Positions 7,547 through 15,267 of a stretch of 36,747 nt of DNA are shown here, piece by piece. The number at the start of each line of letters is the position of its first letter. Position 1 is the first letter of the stretch. Source of the DNA: Actinomycetes bacterium. GTDB lineage: Bacteria > Actinomycetota > Acidimicrobiia > Acidimicrobiales > RAAP-2. A program made the translations under genes and the position numbers. A model generated the notes under the pieces. That model made no database searches. It saw only the letters and a list, made by a program, of their open reading frames with translations, and was not told the origin of the DNA. The stretch covers positions 1 through 36,747 of the forward strand of contig JAJYWG010000138.1 of NCBI GenBank assembly GCA_021791615.1, read 5' to 3'.

Positions 7547-8215
7547 TCAATAGGAGGAGGCGCCCCCGAGGTCTTCGACGATCGCCACGCCCGCCGAGGT
7601 GCCGAGAAGTGCCGCGCCCGCCTCCAAGAGCGCGACAGCCTGCGCGCGGCTGGCGATCCCGCCGGAAGCCTTCACCAGGACACCACTGGGCGCATGCGTG
7701 CGCAGCCAGCGGATGTCCTCAGGCGTGGCCCGGCCCACCGCTCCCGAGGAGGCGTTTTTCAGGTACGCGACGCCAGCGTCGACGCACGCAGCGACAGCCG
7801 CGAGCCGCTCGTCGGGCGACAGGAGCGGCAGCTCGAGCATGGCCTTCACCGGGATGCCCTGGGCGGCGCGCAGCACCGCGCCCAGGTCGTTGGCAAAGCG
7901 CGCATGCTCGCCGGAGCGGAGCCAGCCGATCTGGATGCCGATGTCGACCTCGTCCGCCCCGGCGTCGACGATCGCCTGCATCTCGGCCACCCGCCCCTCG
8001 GTCGTCATGCAGCCGTAGGGGAAGTCGAGAGCGGTTGCCACCTTCACCCCGGTGCCACTCAGCAGCGCCCGCGCTTCGCCCAGCCAGCAGGCGCCAATCA
8101 TCGCCGCGTGGAAGCCATGCTCGACGCACTCCGAGACGTGGCGTTCGAGCTGCGACCGGCTAACCCCCGGTGCGATCAGCGTGTGCTGGATAAACGGTGC
8201 GATGTCGTCACTCAC
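7547..8215 (-). CDS. deoC: Deoxyribose-phosphate aldolase
   Basis: A 222-residue class I aldolase that splits 2-deoxyribose-5-phosphate into glyceraldehyde-3-phosphate and acetaldehyde. The TIM-barrel landmarks are present. These are an Asp at residue 91 in ADEVDIGIQIG, the Schiff-base lysine at 153 in YLKNASSG (family usually KTSTG), and the second lysine at 182 in VKASGGI. The start is a GTG at 8215 overlapping the upstream nucleoside hydrolase stop by 8 bp; the longer open frame upstream is not needed. It is the last gene of the LacI-controlled island. Its presence implies that deoxyribose moieties are among the products of the upstream hydrolases and kinases. Length is normal for the family. 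Confidence 0.93.
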   Translation of the reverse strand: MSDDIAPFIQHTLIAPGVSRSQLERHVSECVEHGFHAAMIGACWLGEARALLSGTGVKVATALDFPYGCMTTEGRVAEMQAIVDAGADEVDIGIQIGWLRSGEHARFANDLGAVLRAAQGIPVKAMLELPLLSPDERLAAVAACVDAGVAYLKNASSGAVGRATPEDIRWLRTHAPSGVLVKASGGIASRAQAVALLEAGAALLGTSAGVAIVEDLGGASSY

Positions 8216-9200
8216 GTCGCGCCTCTCTTGGATCGTGTGCAAGAAGATCGTGGGCGAGCAGGGTGAGAACCGCGTCGAAGAAAGCCGGGCGGTCGATCTC
8301 TTCGACGACGGTGGCGTTGGCTGGGTCCTCCAAGACACCCCAGTCGAAGACCGAGTGCCCGAGCGTGGCCGACCCGTGCGTCTCCACCTCGACCCGGTAG
8401 CGGCCCGTCCGGCGGATGATCCCAGGCTCGAGCAGGCAGAGGGCCGTGAGCAGGTCCGGATGGGTCGATCCGTCGATGCCAACGCGCCGGTTGAAGGCCA
8501 GCGTCGGTCCGTTGACCACACCGAAGAAGTGTGACAGGGGCGTTCCGAGGCGTTCGATCGCTGCTCGCTCGGCGTCGTCGAAGACCGCCTGGCGGACGGT
8601 GAGGCTCCAGTCGACGATCGTGAGATCGAAACCCGCCCCGAGGACCAGGCTGGCAGCTTCGGGATCTGCGTAAAAGTTGTACTCCGCGGCCGGGGTGATG
8701 TTGCCGCGCCAGTTGTTCGAGCCGCCCATTACGTACACCTTTCGGACCTTCGAAGGCAGTTCGCGGTCGAGGATCAGCGCGGCGGCTACGTTCGTGAGCG
8801 GACCAATGCAGACGAGGTCGAGCTCGCCGCGGCACCTCTCGGCCAGGGTCACAATCGCGTTGACGGCGTGGTCCTTTTCGACGCGCTGACGGGGTCGGCG
8901 CCAGGTGTGCCCCCCTTTCCCGTCACCGTGGACGTGCGCGGCAGAGCGCCAGGGGCGAGTAAGCGGCGCGGTACAACCCGCGAACACAGGGACCTCACCG
9001 CCGCGACCAGACTGGTCGATCGTGATCAGCGCGTTTTCGACCTGTTGCTGGAAGGAAACGTTACCGGCAACGACGGTCACCGCCTTGAGGTCCGCGGCGG
9101 GATGAAGCAGGCACGCGAGGAGCGCGAAGCAGTCGTCTGCAGCGGTGTCGGTGTCGAGCACCACCTGACGGCGCGTGGGCACGGGATCCACCAGGCTCAT
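8208..9200 (-). CDS. Inosine-uridine nucleoside hydrolase family protein (divergent)
   Basis: A 330-residue cytoplasmic N-ribohydrolase-fold enzyme expected to cleave a nucleoside into base and free pentose. The calcium-binding N-terminal motif is DTDTAADD (residues 16-23), keeping all four aspartates but replacing the usual Pro-Gly of DTDPGxDD. The ribose-pocket motif is AEYNFYADPEAA (E173, N175), and the distal metal ligand is probably D249 in THPDLLTA. Where canonical enzymes have His-Asp (VHDPCAVAY), this one has Pro-Asp, so the leaving-group histidine is missing or displaced. The start ATG overlaps the kinase stop (ATGA). Together with the adjacent atypical kinase and deoC it may handle deoxyribosyl substrates (inference). 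Confidence 0.88.
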   Translation of the reverse strand: MSLVDPVPTRRQVVLDTDTAADDCFALLACLLHPAADLKAVTVVAGNVSFQQQVENALITIDQSGRGGEVPVFAGCTAPLTRPWRSAAHVHGDGKGGHTWRRPRQRVEKDHAVNAIVTLAERCRGELDLVCIGPLTNVAAALILDRELPSKVRKVYVMGGSNNWRGNITPAAEYNFYADPEAASLVLGAGFDLTIVDWSLTVRQAVFDDAERAAIERLGTPLSHFFGVVNGPTLAFNRRVGIDGSTHPDLLTALCLLEPGIIRRTGRYRVEVETHGSATLGHSVFDWGVLEDPANATVVEEIDRPAFFDAVLTLLAHDLLAHDPREARRE

Positions 9201-10117
9201 TGGTGCTCGAGGTCTTCTCGTCGTGGGAGCCCGGGGATCACGCCGGGCACGCTGACGCAGTGTGCGGCGGCCCGGGTCGCGAAGCGTGCCGCCTCGATCG
9301 GGTCAGCCCCGTCTGCGAGGGCCACCCCGAGGGCGGCGCTGAACGCGTCGCCGGCGCCGGTCGAGTCGACGATCGGGTCGACGGGGAGCGCCTCGACGTG
9401 GGTGAGCGCGCCGTCGTGGGCGACGTAGGCGCCCGACGCGCCCGCGGTCAGCACGACCGTGCCGCCCGTACTTCGTGCAAGCCGCGCCGCGAGCTGATCG
9501 CCTGGTGCTGTCACACCTCCAAGCAGCCGTCGAGCCTCACGAAGGTTGGGCGTGACGATGTCGGCCGACGACACCAGGCCAACCACGTCCGGAACTGCCG
9601 GTGCCGGTGCGGGGTTCAGCACGCTTCGCACCCCCGCGCGCCGAGCCATGGCTAGCGCCTGCGCAGCCGTCGCGAGCGGGATCTCGAGCTGCACCAACAG
9701 GACGTCAGAGCCGAAGATGAGGGAGGCGTCGAGGTGCTCGGGGGTGAACCGTTCGAGCGCGCCGGGCGCGATGACGATGCGGTTCTCCCCGTCCGGCTCC
9801 ACCAGGATCGCCCCGACCATCGTCGGCGTCCCGGCGCAAACGAGCGCCGCGGCGGCCACGCCCTCGCGTTCCCACAGGCTTCGCGCCCCCTCGCCGAAGG
9901 CATCGTCACCGAGCGCCGTCTGCAGGCTCACCATTGCACCGAGCCGAGCGGCGGCGACCGCCTGGTTCGAGCCTTTCCCGCCATGGTGCTGTACGAAGGA
10001 GCGGCAGGAGACCGTCTCCCCCGCTTCGGGGACGACATCGAGATCGAAGGTGAGACCGACGCCGTAGGCGCCAACGACCGAGACGCGGACGCTCATCGCC
10101 GATGGCCGAACCGGCAT
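9197..10117 (-). CDS. PfkB-family sugar kinase, atypical ribokinase (possible deoxyribokinase)
   Basis: A 306-residue PfkB-family kinase. The ribokinase-type GGKGSNQAVAAARLG lies near residue 46. NxxE occurs as PNLREA at about 190-195, and the ATP/anion-hole motif DSTGAGDAF is at 251-259 with catalytic Asp257. The N-terminal sugar-contact motif differs from ribokinase: instead of GSINxD it reads GAYGVGLTF, losing both the Asn and the Asp that contact ribose O2/O3 in the E. coli enzyme. That, plus its place between two nucleoside hydrolases and just before deoC, makes 2-deoxyribose a plausible substrate (inference). An internal ATG eight residues in is an alternative start; neither has a strong ribosome-binding site. 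The stop overlaps the next gene. Confidence 0.88.
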   Translation of the reverse strand: MPVRPSAMSVRVSVVGAYGVGLTFDLDVVPEAGETVSCRSFVQHHGGKGSNQAVAAARLGAMVSLQTALGDDAFGEGARSLWEREGVAAAALVCAGTPTMVGAILVEPDGENRIVIAPGALERFTPEHLDASLIFGSDVLLVQLEIPLATAAQALAMARRAGVRSVLNPAPAPAVPDVVGLVSSADIVTPNLREARRLLGGVTAPGDQLAARLARSTGGTVVLTAGASGAYVAHDGALTHVEALPVDPIVDSTGAGDAFSAALGVALADGADPIEAARFATRAAAHCVSVPGVIPGLPRREDLEHQ

Positions 10118-10336
10118 GGTAGGTCACGGCGGATCGACCGCTCCAGACAACAGTGGCCGTGACGCCGCCAGCACTGTTCGCAGGTGCGCGGAGTCGGCTG
10201 ATGTCGAACTTCGTCCATGAAGCCAGACCCTACCTGGACCCCGACACCCGGGATAGAGAACAGTCTCGACATGACGGTCTGCCGCTACACGCCAGGAGCC
10301 TCCAAGCCGAGCCGGCGTCGCCGCCACCCTTGCCCG

Positions 10337-11353
10337 TCACGCCCGAGCCGGATCGTGGTCCGACCCGAACGACCCGATTGGCCCGCGCACCCGCTCCACC
10401 GCCGAGAGCACGAGCTCCCAGAAGCCTTCGCGGTCGAGCTCGGTCCCGACGCCAACGCGACGGACACCGGGTCGAGTGGGCCCGAAATCCGTGACGGTCA
10501 TGCCTGACGTCCAGGTTCCGTTCGTCTCGACCTCGACGTGCGCGCTGGCCACCTCGAACAAACTCGGGTCGATCACGTAGGCCACGGCACACGGATCGTG
10601 CACAGGAGGATCCTCGAGTCCCACTGCTGCTCGGTAGGCGCCTCGGAAGAACCGCATCAGCTCGATCAAGAAACGGGCGAGAGGCGACCCGATCTCTTCG
10701 AGCCGTCGCTCCTCTGCGCTGCCGAAGATCGCCTGGTGCGTGAGCTCGAGCCCCATCATCGTGAGAGGCCACGGCGCCTCGAAGACGGCTCTCGCGGCTT
10801 CCGGGTCGACGAAGACGTTGAACTCTGCCGCCGGCGTGACGTTCCCTCGGGAGTAGGCGCCCCCCATGATGACGACCTCCCGCACCGCCTGCGCGATCGC
10901 AGGCTCCTTCCGAAGTGCCATCGCCACGTTGGTCAGCGGCCCGGTCGCGACGAGGGTGATCTCGCCCGGGTGCGCCATCACCGAATCCGCGATCCAGTCG
11001 ACCGCATGTCCGGCCGCCGGCACGACGGTCGGCTCGATCGGCTCGGGGCCGTCGAGCCCCGACGCGCCGTGGAACTCCGACGCGGTGCGGAGCGTCCGCA
11101 CGAGCGGACCGCTGCACCCCGCGACGACGGGCGTCTCCGAAAGGCCGAGCAGGGTGCACATCACGCACGCATTGCGCGTCGTCTTGTCGATCGTCTGGTT
11201 GCCGGCGACGGTCGTGATGCCGAGCAGCTCGATGGCCGGGCTCCCTGCGGCGAGCGTGATCGCGACGGCGTCATCGTGACCTGGGTCGCAGTCCAAGATG
11301 ATCTTGCGGGGGCGGCAAGCGCCAGGTCGCTGCACGTCCCTCACATTCGGCAC
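10337..11353 (-). CDS. Inosine-uridine-preferring nucleoside hydrolase (canonical)
   Basis: A 338-residue enzyme with the full family signature. It has DCDPGHDD at residues 21-28 (Ca2+ and ribose binding), AEFNVFVDPEAA (E177, N179), and VHDPCAVAY with His252 and Asp253. These correspond to the leaving-group histidine and metal ligand of the Crithidia inosine-uridine hydrolase. It would hydrolyse purine or pyrimidine ribonucleosides to base plus ribose in the cytoplasm, feeding the ribokinase encoded two genes upstream. The ATG overlaps the 3' end of the oxygenase gene by 13 bp. After its stop there are 219 bp without a recognisable gene before the next kinase. Sequence conservation is closer to classical IU-NH than that of the second hydrolase in the cluster. 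Confidence 0.94.
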   Translation of the reverse strand: MPNVRDVQRPGACRPRKIILDCDPGHDDAVAITLAAGSPAIELLGITTVAGNQTIDKTTRNACVMCTLLGLSETPVVAGCSGPLVRTLRTASEFHGASGLDGPEPIEPTVVPAAGHAVDWIADSVMAHPGEITLVATGPLTNVAMALRKEPAIAQAVREVVIMGGAYSRGNVTPAAEFNVFVDPEAARAVFEAPWPLTMMGLELTHQAIFGSAEERRLEEIGSPLARFLIELMRFFRGAYRAAVGLEDPPVHDPCAVAYVIDPSLFEVASAHVEVETNGTWTSGMTVTDFGPTRPGVRRVGVGTELDREGFWELVLSAVERVRGPIGSFGSDHDPARA

Positions 11354-12384
11354 CCCTGTGTGTCCTCCACACCGAAAGCGCCTGCCGACACGCTCGTCCT
11401 GTACTTGCCAAAAACGAATTCGCCGACCATCACGCCGAGGTAGTGGCGCTCTGTCGAGTCCGGCTTGTAGCGTGCTTCCAGCTCGTCTCGGTGCACGTCG
11501 TTCTTGGTAAACGGGTAGATGACGACGTCCCAGTTTGGCTGCTGGAAGAAGACGAGCGAGACTTCGCCGCCCTCCTCAACTTGCTCTACCGGAACCACCC
11601 GGTGGAGCGTCGAAAGCCAATGTCCCCCGGTCCAGCGCATGAGCAGATCGCCGACATTCACAACGAATGCTCCCTCTGGCGCGATGACGTCGATCCAGTC
11701 GCCTCGGACCGACTGTGCTTGCAGCCCCGTCTCTCCCGGCCGCTTCTTCAGGATCGTCCACGTGCCGTAGTCGGTGTGCGCCGAGGCGGGGAACTGGTCG
11801 CCCTCGAGCGAGACACGCGGTGGATAGTGCAGGACGCGAAGCGCCGAGGTCGGGCGATCGAACTTCGCCGCGAACCAGTTCTCCGGAAGTCCGAAGGCGA
11901 GCGAGGTCAGCGTCATGAGATCGTCTGCGAGCATGGCAAGCGCACGGTAATAGCGGCGCAGGAGCAGGCTGAGCTGAGGCGGGTGGCTCGGCCAGATGTT
12001 GGGTGCGAAGGCGATGCCAGACGGCTCGTATCGGAAGTAGGGCTCGTCACCCACGTCGAAGGGGCCGATCGAGAAGGACTCCTTCATGTCCGGCGCGGTT
12101 CTGAAGGCCGTCGTGGAACTGAGGACCTCGCCCTCGAGGGGGACGTAACCCCGGCCGTTGGCGGTCGCGGGTCGCGTCGCCAATTTCGCCGCTTCGGGCA
12201 ATGCGAAGAACGCCCGTACCGCCTTGCGCGTGCCCTCGACCAGATCAGCGTCGACTCCGTGCCCCACAACGGCGAAGAAGCCGATCTCACGGCATGCGGC
12301 GTCGATCTCAGCCGCCACCCGTCGCCGGCCGGCCGCGCCCTCGCTGTAGAAAGATGAGAGGTCGATCACGCGCAGTTGCACCAT
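11341..12384 (-). CDS. Isopenicillin-N-synthase-like 2OG-Fe(II) oxygenase
   Basis: A 347-residue non-haem iron enzyme. The DIOX_N region includes EIGFFAVVGHGVD (33-45). The jelly-roll core supplies iron ligands His203, Asp205 (SAHTDYGTW) and His261 (STLHRVV). The usual 2-oxoglutarate anchor RxS reads E274-V-S276 (GGEVSLVFF), so the arginine is missing. Either the cosubstrate is held differently, or the enzyme, like isopenicillin N synthase relatives, departs from the norm. A good ribosome-binding site (AAGAGGAG) precedes the ATG. It lies inside the nucleoside operon, between ribokinase and nucleoside hydrolase. Oxidation of a nucleobase, or oxidative removal of a methyl group, is therefore a reasonable guess, with thymine-7-hydroxylase as a relative. 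Substrate is unproven. Confidence 0.88.
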   Translation of the reverse strand: MVQLRVIDLSSFYSEGAAGRRRVAAEIDAACREIGFFAVVGHGVDADLVEGTRKAVRAFFALPEAAKLATRPATANGRGYVPLEGEVLSSTTAFRTAPDMKESFSIGPFDVGDEPYFRYEPSGIAFAPNIWPSHPPQLSLLLRRYYRALAMLADDLMTLTSLAFGLPENWFAAKFDRPTSALRVLHYPPRVSLEGDQFPASAHTDYGTWTILKKRPGETGLQAQSVRGDWIDVIAPEGAFVVNVGDLLMRWTGGHWLSTLHRVVPVEQVEEGGEVSLVFFQQPNWDVVIYPFTKNDVHRDELEARYKPDSTERHYLGVMVGEFVFGKYRTSVSAGAFGVEDTQGCRM

Positions 12385-12473
12385 GTTGGACGGCTCCTCT
12401 TAACGTGCGGTTGTCATCGAGCGGGAGGCGTTGCGCACGACACTCGCCGCGGCGCCGGAATGCGAGACACGGG

Positions 12474-13436
12474 TCACGACAGCAGCGCACAGGGTACGAC
12501 CGCTCGGGCTCCGAACTGCGTCGTGGTTGCGGTGCCAACCTCGACGCCGAAGCGCACAGCCGTCACGATGTCGCTTCCCTTCGACAGCGCGGCAGCGAGC
12601 GCACCAACGAACGCGTCACCCGCGCCGGTGGTGTCGACAACGGAAACTCGACTGGCAGGAACGTGCACGCGATCGCGGGCACTCACGACGACCGCCCCGA
12701 GCGGTCCCAGCGTGACGACTGCAGCGCCCGGGCCCAATTCGACGATCCGAGACGCCGCATCGAACGCCTCGTCAAGAGTTCCTGACGGGCACCCAGCGAG
12801 AAGCCCTGCCTCCACCTCGTTCACAACGAGGACGGACGTCGAGAAGAGGACCGAGGATGGAAGTGCGCGGAAGGGCGCGCAATTCAGGACGACGATGCAT
12901 TGGTCCCGTGCGAGTGAGATAGCTCGTTCGACTGCGTGCAAGGGGATCTCGAGCTGGGTCACGAGCACGTCGGCTCCGGCGACAAGCGGTCGTACAGCAT
13001 CAATGTCGCGCGGGGTGAGAAAGCGATTAGCGCCCGGCGCGACGATGATCGAATTCTCTCCTTCCGGGGTCACCATGACGATCGCAAGACCGGTGGGAAC
13101 GCCCTCAGTCACTGCGACGCAAACGACATCGAGGGTGCCATCGGAGAGAACAGCCCGCTGCGCGAGTCCGTTCGGGTCGTTGCCGACTCGACCCACCATT
13201 GCGACGCTGACGCCGCAGCGTGCAGCAGCGACCGCTTGGTTCGCGCCCTTACCTCCGGAGTGGAGCTCGATTATTGCGTCACTTACCGTCTCTCCCGACG
13301 CCGGTCTTCGCTGCACTTTCACGACTTGGTCCACGTTGATCGACCCGACCACCACCACCGAGGGGGTAGTAGTGACGGCGGGGTCGCGGTGCAAGGCGCA
13401 GGGTACCGGGGGCGTTGGCTGTCCGGTGTCGGACAT
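12474..13436 (-). CDS. rbsK: Ribokinase
   Basis: A PfkB kinase of 320 residues from the ATG at 13436, with the canonical ribokinase pocket. GSINVD lies at residues 31-36 (Asn34, Asp36), GGKGANQAVAAARCG from 61, and DTTGAGDAF near the C-terminus holds the catalytic Asp. It would convert ribose released by the nucleoside hydrolase to ribose-5-phosphate. The open frame extends upstream to a GTG at 13535, but those 33 residues are low-complexity and unconserved-looking, so the shorter form is preferred. The N-terminal ~24 residues before the first beta strand are still longer than usual. It follows the ABC ATPase gene closely and precedes the oxygenase by about 90 bp, all one direction. Confidence 0.9.
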   Translation of the reverse strand: MSDTGQPTPPVPCALHRDPAVTTTPSVVVVGSINVDQVVKVQRRPASGETVSDAIIELHSGGKGANQAVAAARCGVSVAMVGRVGNDPNGLAQRAVLSDGTLDVVCVAVTEGVPTGLAIVMVTPEGENSIIVAPGANRFLTPRDIDAVRPLVAGADVLVTQLEIPLHAVERAISLARDQCIVVLNCAPFRALPSSVLFSTSVLVVNEVEAGLLAGCPSGTLDEAFDAASRIVELGPGAAVVTLGPLGAVVVSARDRVHVPASRVSVVDTTGAGDAFVGALAAALSKGSDIVTAVRFGVEVGTATTTQFGARAVVPCALLS

Positions 13437-13561
13437 CCCATCATCGGTGCTAGGCCCGACCGGAGAAACCGCACCGAGCGAGTCAGGTCCCATGGGGCCT
13501 GCTTGATGAACCTGCTTCGTCGCGGCTTGCCTCACTCACATGTACCAGCGCTCGCGCGCGA

Positions 13562-15076
13562 CTATGCGGCATCGGAGGGAGTTCCCCAGCTCATCCGGCT
13601 GATCCCGTTTGCCGTCACGGCCGCTCCTGAGAGCTCACCGGAGATCTTCCCGTCTCGAAAGGTGATCACCCGATGGCACAATTCCGCAAGGTCATCGGGC
13701 TCGCTCGACGAGTACACGATCGTGACCCCGTCCTCCGCGGACCGCACGATCCGAAGGAAGATGTCCCGTCGTGCTCCGACGTCGACACCCTGAACCGGCT
13801 CATCCAGCAGGAGCACACGCGGTTTCGTCTCGAGCCAGTGTGCCACCACGACCTTTTGTTGGTTGCCACCGCTCAGCGCGCGAAACGGTGCAATTGGGTC
13901 CGAGGGAACGATGCCGTAATCGTGGATGAGCCCGTCAACCCAGTTGGTCTCGAGGCTGCGCCGGTAGAGTCCTCGACGCATGAACTGCGCGAGGACGGGC
14001 AACGCGGCGTTCTCGCTCACGCTGGCGTCGCCGAAGGCTGCGTTCTTCAGCCGGTCGGAGGGGACGAGCCGAATCCCGAGCTGGTACGCGCGGACAGGGT
14101 CTATCTCGAGAAGGTCGATCTCGTCGTCGTCGATCTGCAGGCGTCCGCGCCGAGGAAGCTGTCCGTACAGGGTGCGGATCACGAGTTCGTAGCCCATGCC
14201 ACGAAGCCCGGTGACCCCCAGGATCTCCCCGGATCTTGCCTCGATCTCGAACCCTGCGGATCCGGGTTCGTCGGCGACACTGAGCCGCAGCCGGACACCT
14301 CTGGTGACCTCGCTCTTGGGCGGGTACAGCCACTCGAGCGGCTGTCCGACGATTGCGTCGATAAGGTCCTCGTTGGTCATCCCTTGTAGGTTCGTGTCTG
14401 CGACGAGCCTTCCGTTGCGCAGGACGATCGCCCTCGAGCAGATCCGCCAGATTTCCTCGAGGCGATGCGAGACGAACAGCACGGTCACGCCCGCTCTCGA
14501 AGCCTCCTCGATCAACCCGAACAGCTCATCGACGCCGTCTTGGGTCAGAAACGCCGTGATTTCGTCGAGAATGAGGAGCCCTCGACCGGAGACTTGCCCC
14601 ACCGCCCGCGCCATTGCCACAGCTGCTCGCTGCACCGCAGGCAGGTCTCGAACCGTCGCCCGAGCAGGGACGTCCTTCGCACCGATCTGGGCGAGCATCT
14701 GATCGGCCTTTGCGTAGAACTTCGACCACCGGATCGGCCGGAGCCCGGTCGCACCTGCCTGGCCGAGAAGCAGGTTCTCTCCGACGGTAGCCGACACGAT
14801 CAGACCGAGGTCCTGGTGGACCGCACCGATCTTGAAGTCCGGGAGCTGATGTTCGCTCACCGGCAGGGGATAGCGAACGCCGTCGATCCTAAACGCTGCA
14901 TCGGATCCGGGGTCTGGGGTGTGAAAGCCGGTGAGAAGCTTGATGAGCGTCGACTTTCCGCTCCCGTTCTGGCCGAGCAAAGCGACGACCTCGCCGCTCT
15001 CGAGAGAGAACGACACGTTGTCTAGCACGGGCGTGCCAGAAAACGACTTGGTCAGCTGCTCAATGGAGATGTGCAT
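13562..15076 (-). CDS. Ribose/nucleoside-type ABC transporter ATPase (two domains)
   Basis: A 504-residue tandem nucleotide-binding protein of the RbsA/XylG type. The N-terminal half has GQNGSGKST (35-43), LILDEITAFL as Walker B, and the SHRLEEIWRIC switch region. The C-terminal half carries a degenerate P-loop (TGLRGMGYELV), LSGGNQQKVVVAHWL and LLLDEPVQGVD. It powers import of the ligand bound by the SBP encoded just upstream, through the permease two genes up. A tandem-hairpin spacer of about 190 bp separates it from the SBP stop. Context with nucleoside hydrolases, kinases and deoC indicates nucleoside or (deoxy)ribose uptake (inference). Confidence 0.92.
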   Translation of the reverse strand: MHISIEQLTKSFSGTPVLDNVSFSLESGEVVALLGQNGSGKSTLIKLLTGFHTPDPGSDAAFRIDGVRYPLPVSEHQLPDFKIGAVHQDLGLIVSATVGENLLLGQAGATGLRPIRWSKFYAKADQMLAQIGAKDVPARATVRDLPAVQRAAVAMARAVGQVSGRGLLILDEITAFLTQDGVDELFGLIEEASRAGVTVLFVSHRLEEIWRICSRAIVLRNGRLVADTNLQGMTNEDLIDAIVGQPLEWLYPPKSEVTRGVRLRLSVADEPGSAGFEIEARSGEILGVTGLRGMGYELVIRTLYGQLPRRGRLQIDDDEIDLLEIDPVRAYQLGIRLVPSDRLKNAAFGDASVSENAALPVLAQFMRRGLYRRSLETNWVDGLIHDYGIVPSDPIAPFRALSGGNQQKVVVAHWLETKPRVLLLDEPVQGVDVGARRDIFLRIVRSAEDGVTIVYSSSEPDDLAELCHRVITFRDGKISGELSGAAVTANGISRMSWGTPSDAA

Positions 15077-15177
15077 TCAGGAGGAGATGTGCTTTCAGGA
15101 TCAGTTCGCAAAGGGTCCGGGTCTGGTAACCGCGGTGGAGCTCGGCGAGAGCCGTAGGTGCAGCTTCACGCCGTGCT

Positions 15178-15210
15178 GCCGCATCCTGCGCTCGAAGCAC
15201 AGCATGCGGC
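15178..15210. repeat. Second hairpin in SBP 2 - ATPase spacer
   Basis: GCCGCAT (15178-15184) pairs perfectly with ATGCGGC (15204-15210) around a partly self-complementary loop. It follows the stronger 15-bp hairpin in the direction of transcription. Together they give two stem-loops between SBP and ATPase genes. Confidence 0.5.
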
Positions 15211-15212
15211 AG

Positions 15213-15253
15213 GGCGCGTCACCGGGGGTCTTCTCGAACCCCGGTGACGCGCC
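15213..15253. terminator. 15-bp intercistronic hairpin after SBP 2
   Basis: GGCGCGTCACCGGGG (15213-15227) and CCCCGGTGACGCGCC (15239-15253) are perfectly complementary with an 11-base loop. The hairpin begins 14 bp past the SBP stop on the minus strand and lacks a T-run. An attenuating or mRNA-3'-protecting element is therefore more likely than a full terminator: transcription must continue into the ATPase gene. Confidence 0.7.
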
Positions 15254-15267
15254 ATTCACTGGCCGAG

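Noticed and set aside
11341..12384. Assignment of the oxygenase as thymine-7-hydroxylase or a specific nucleoside oxidase
   Set aside because: Only fold and iron ligands are visible, and the RxS arginine is absent. Operon context alone does not justify a named reaction.
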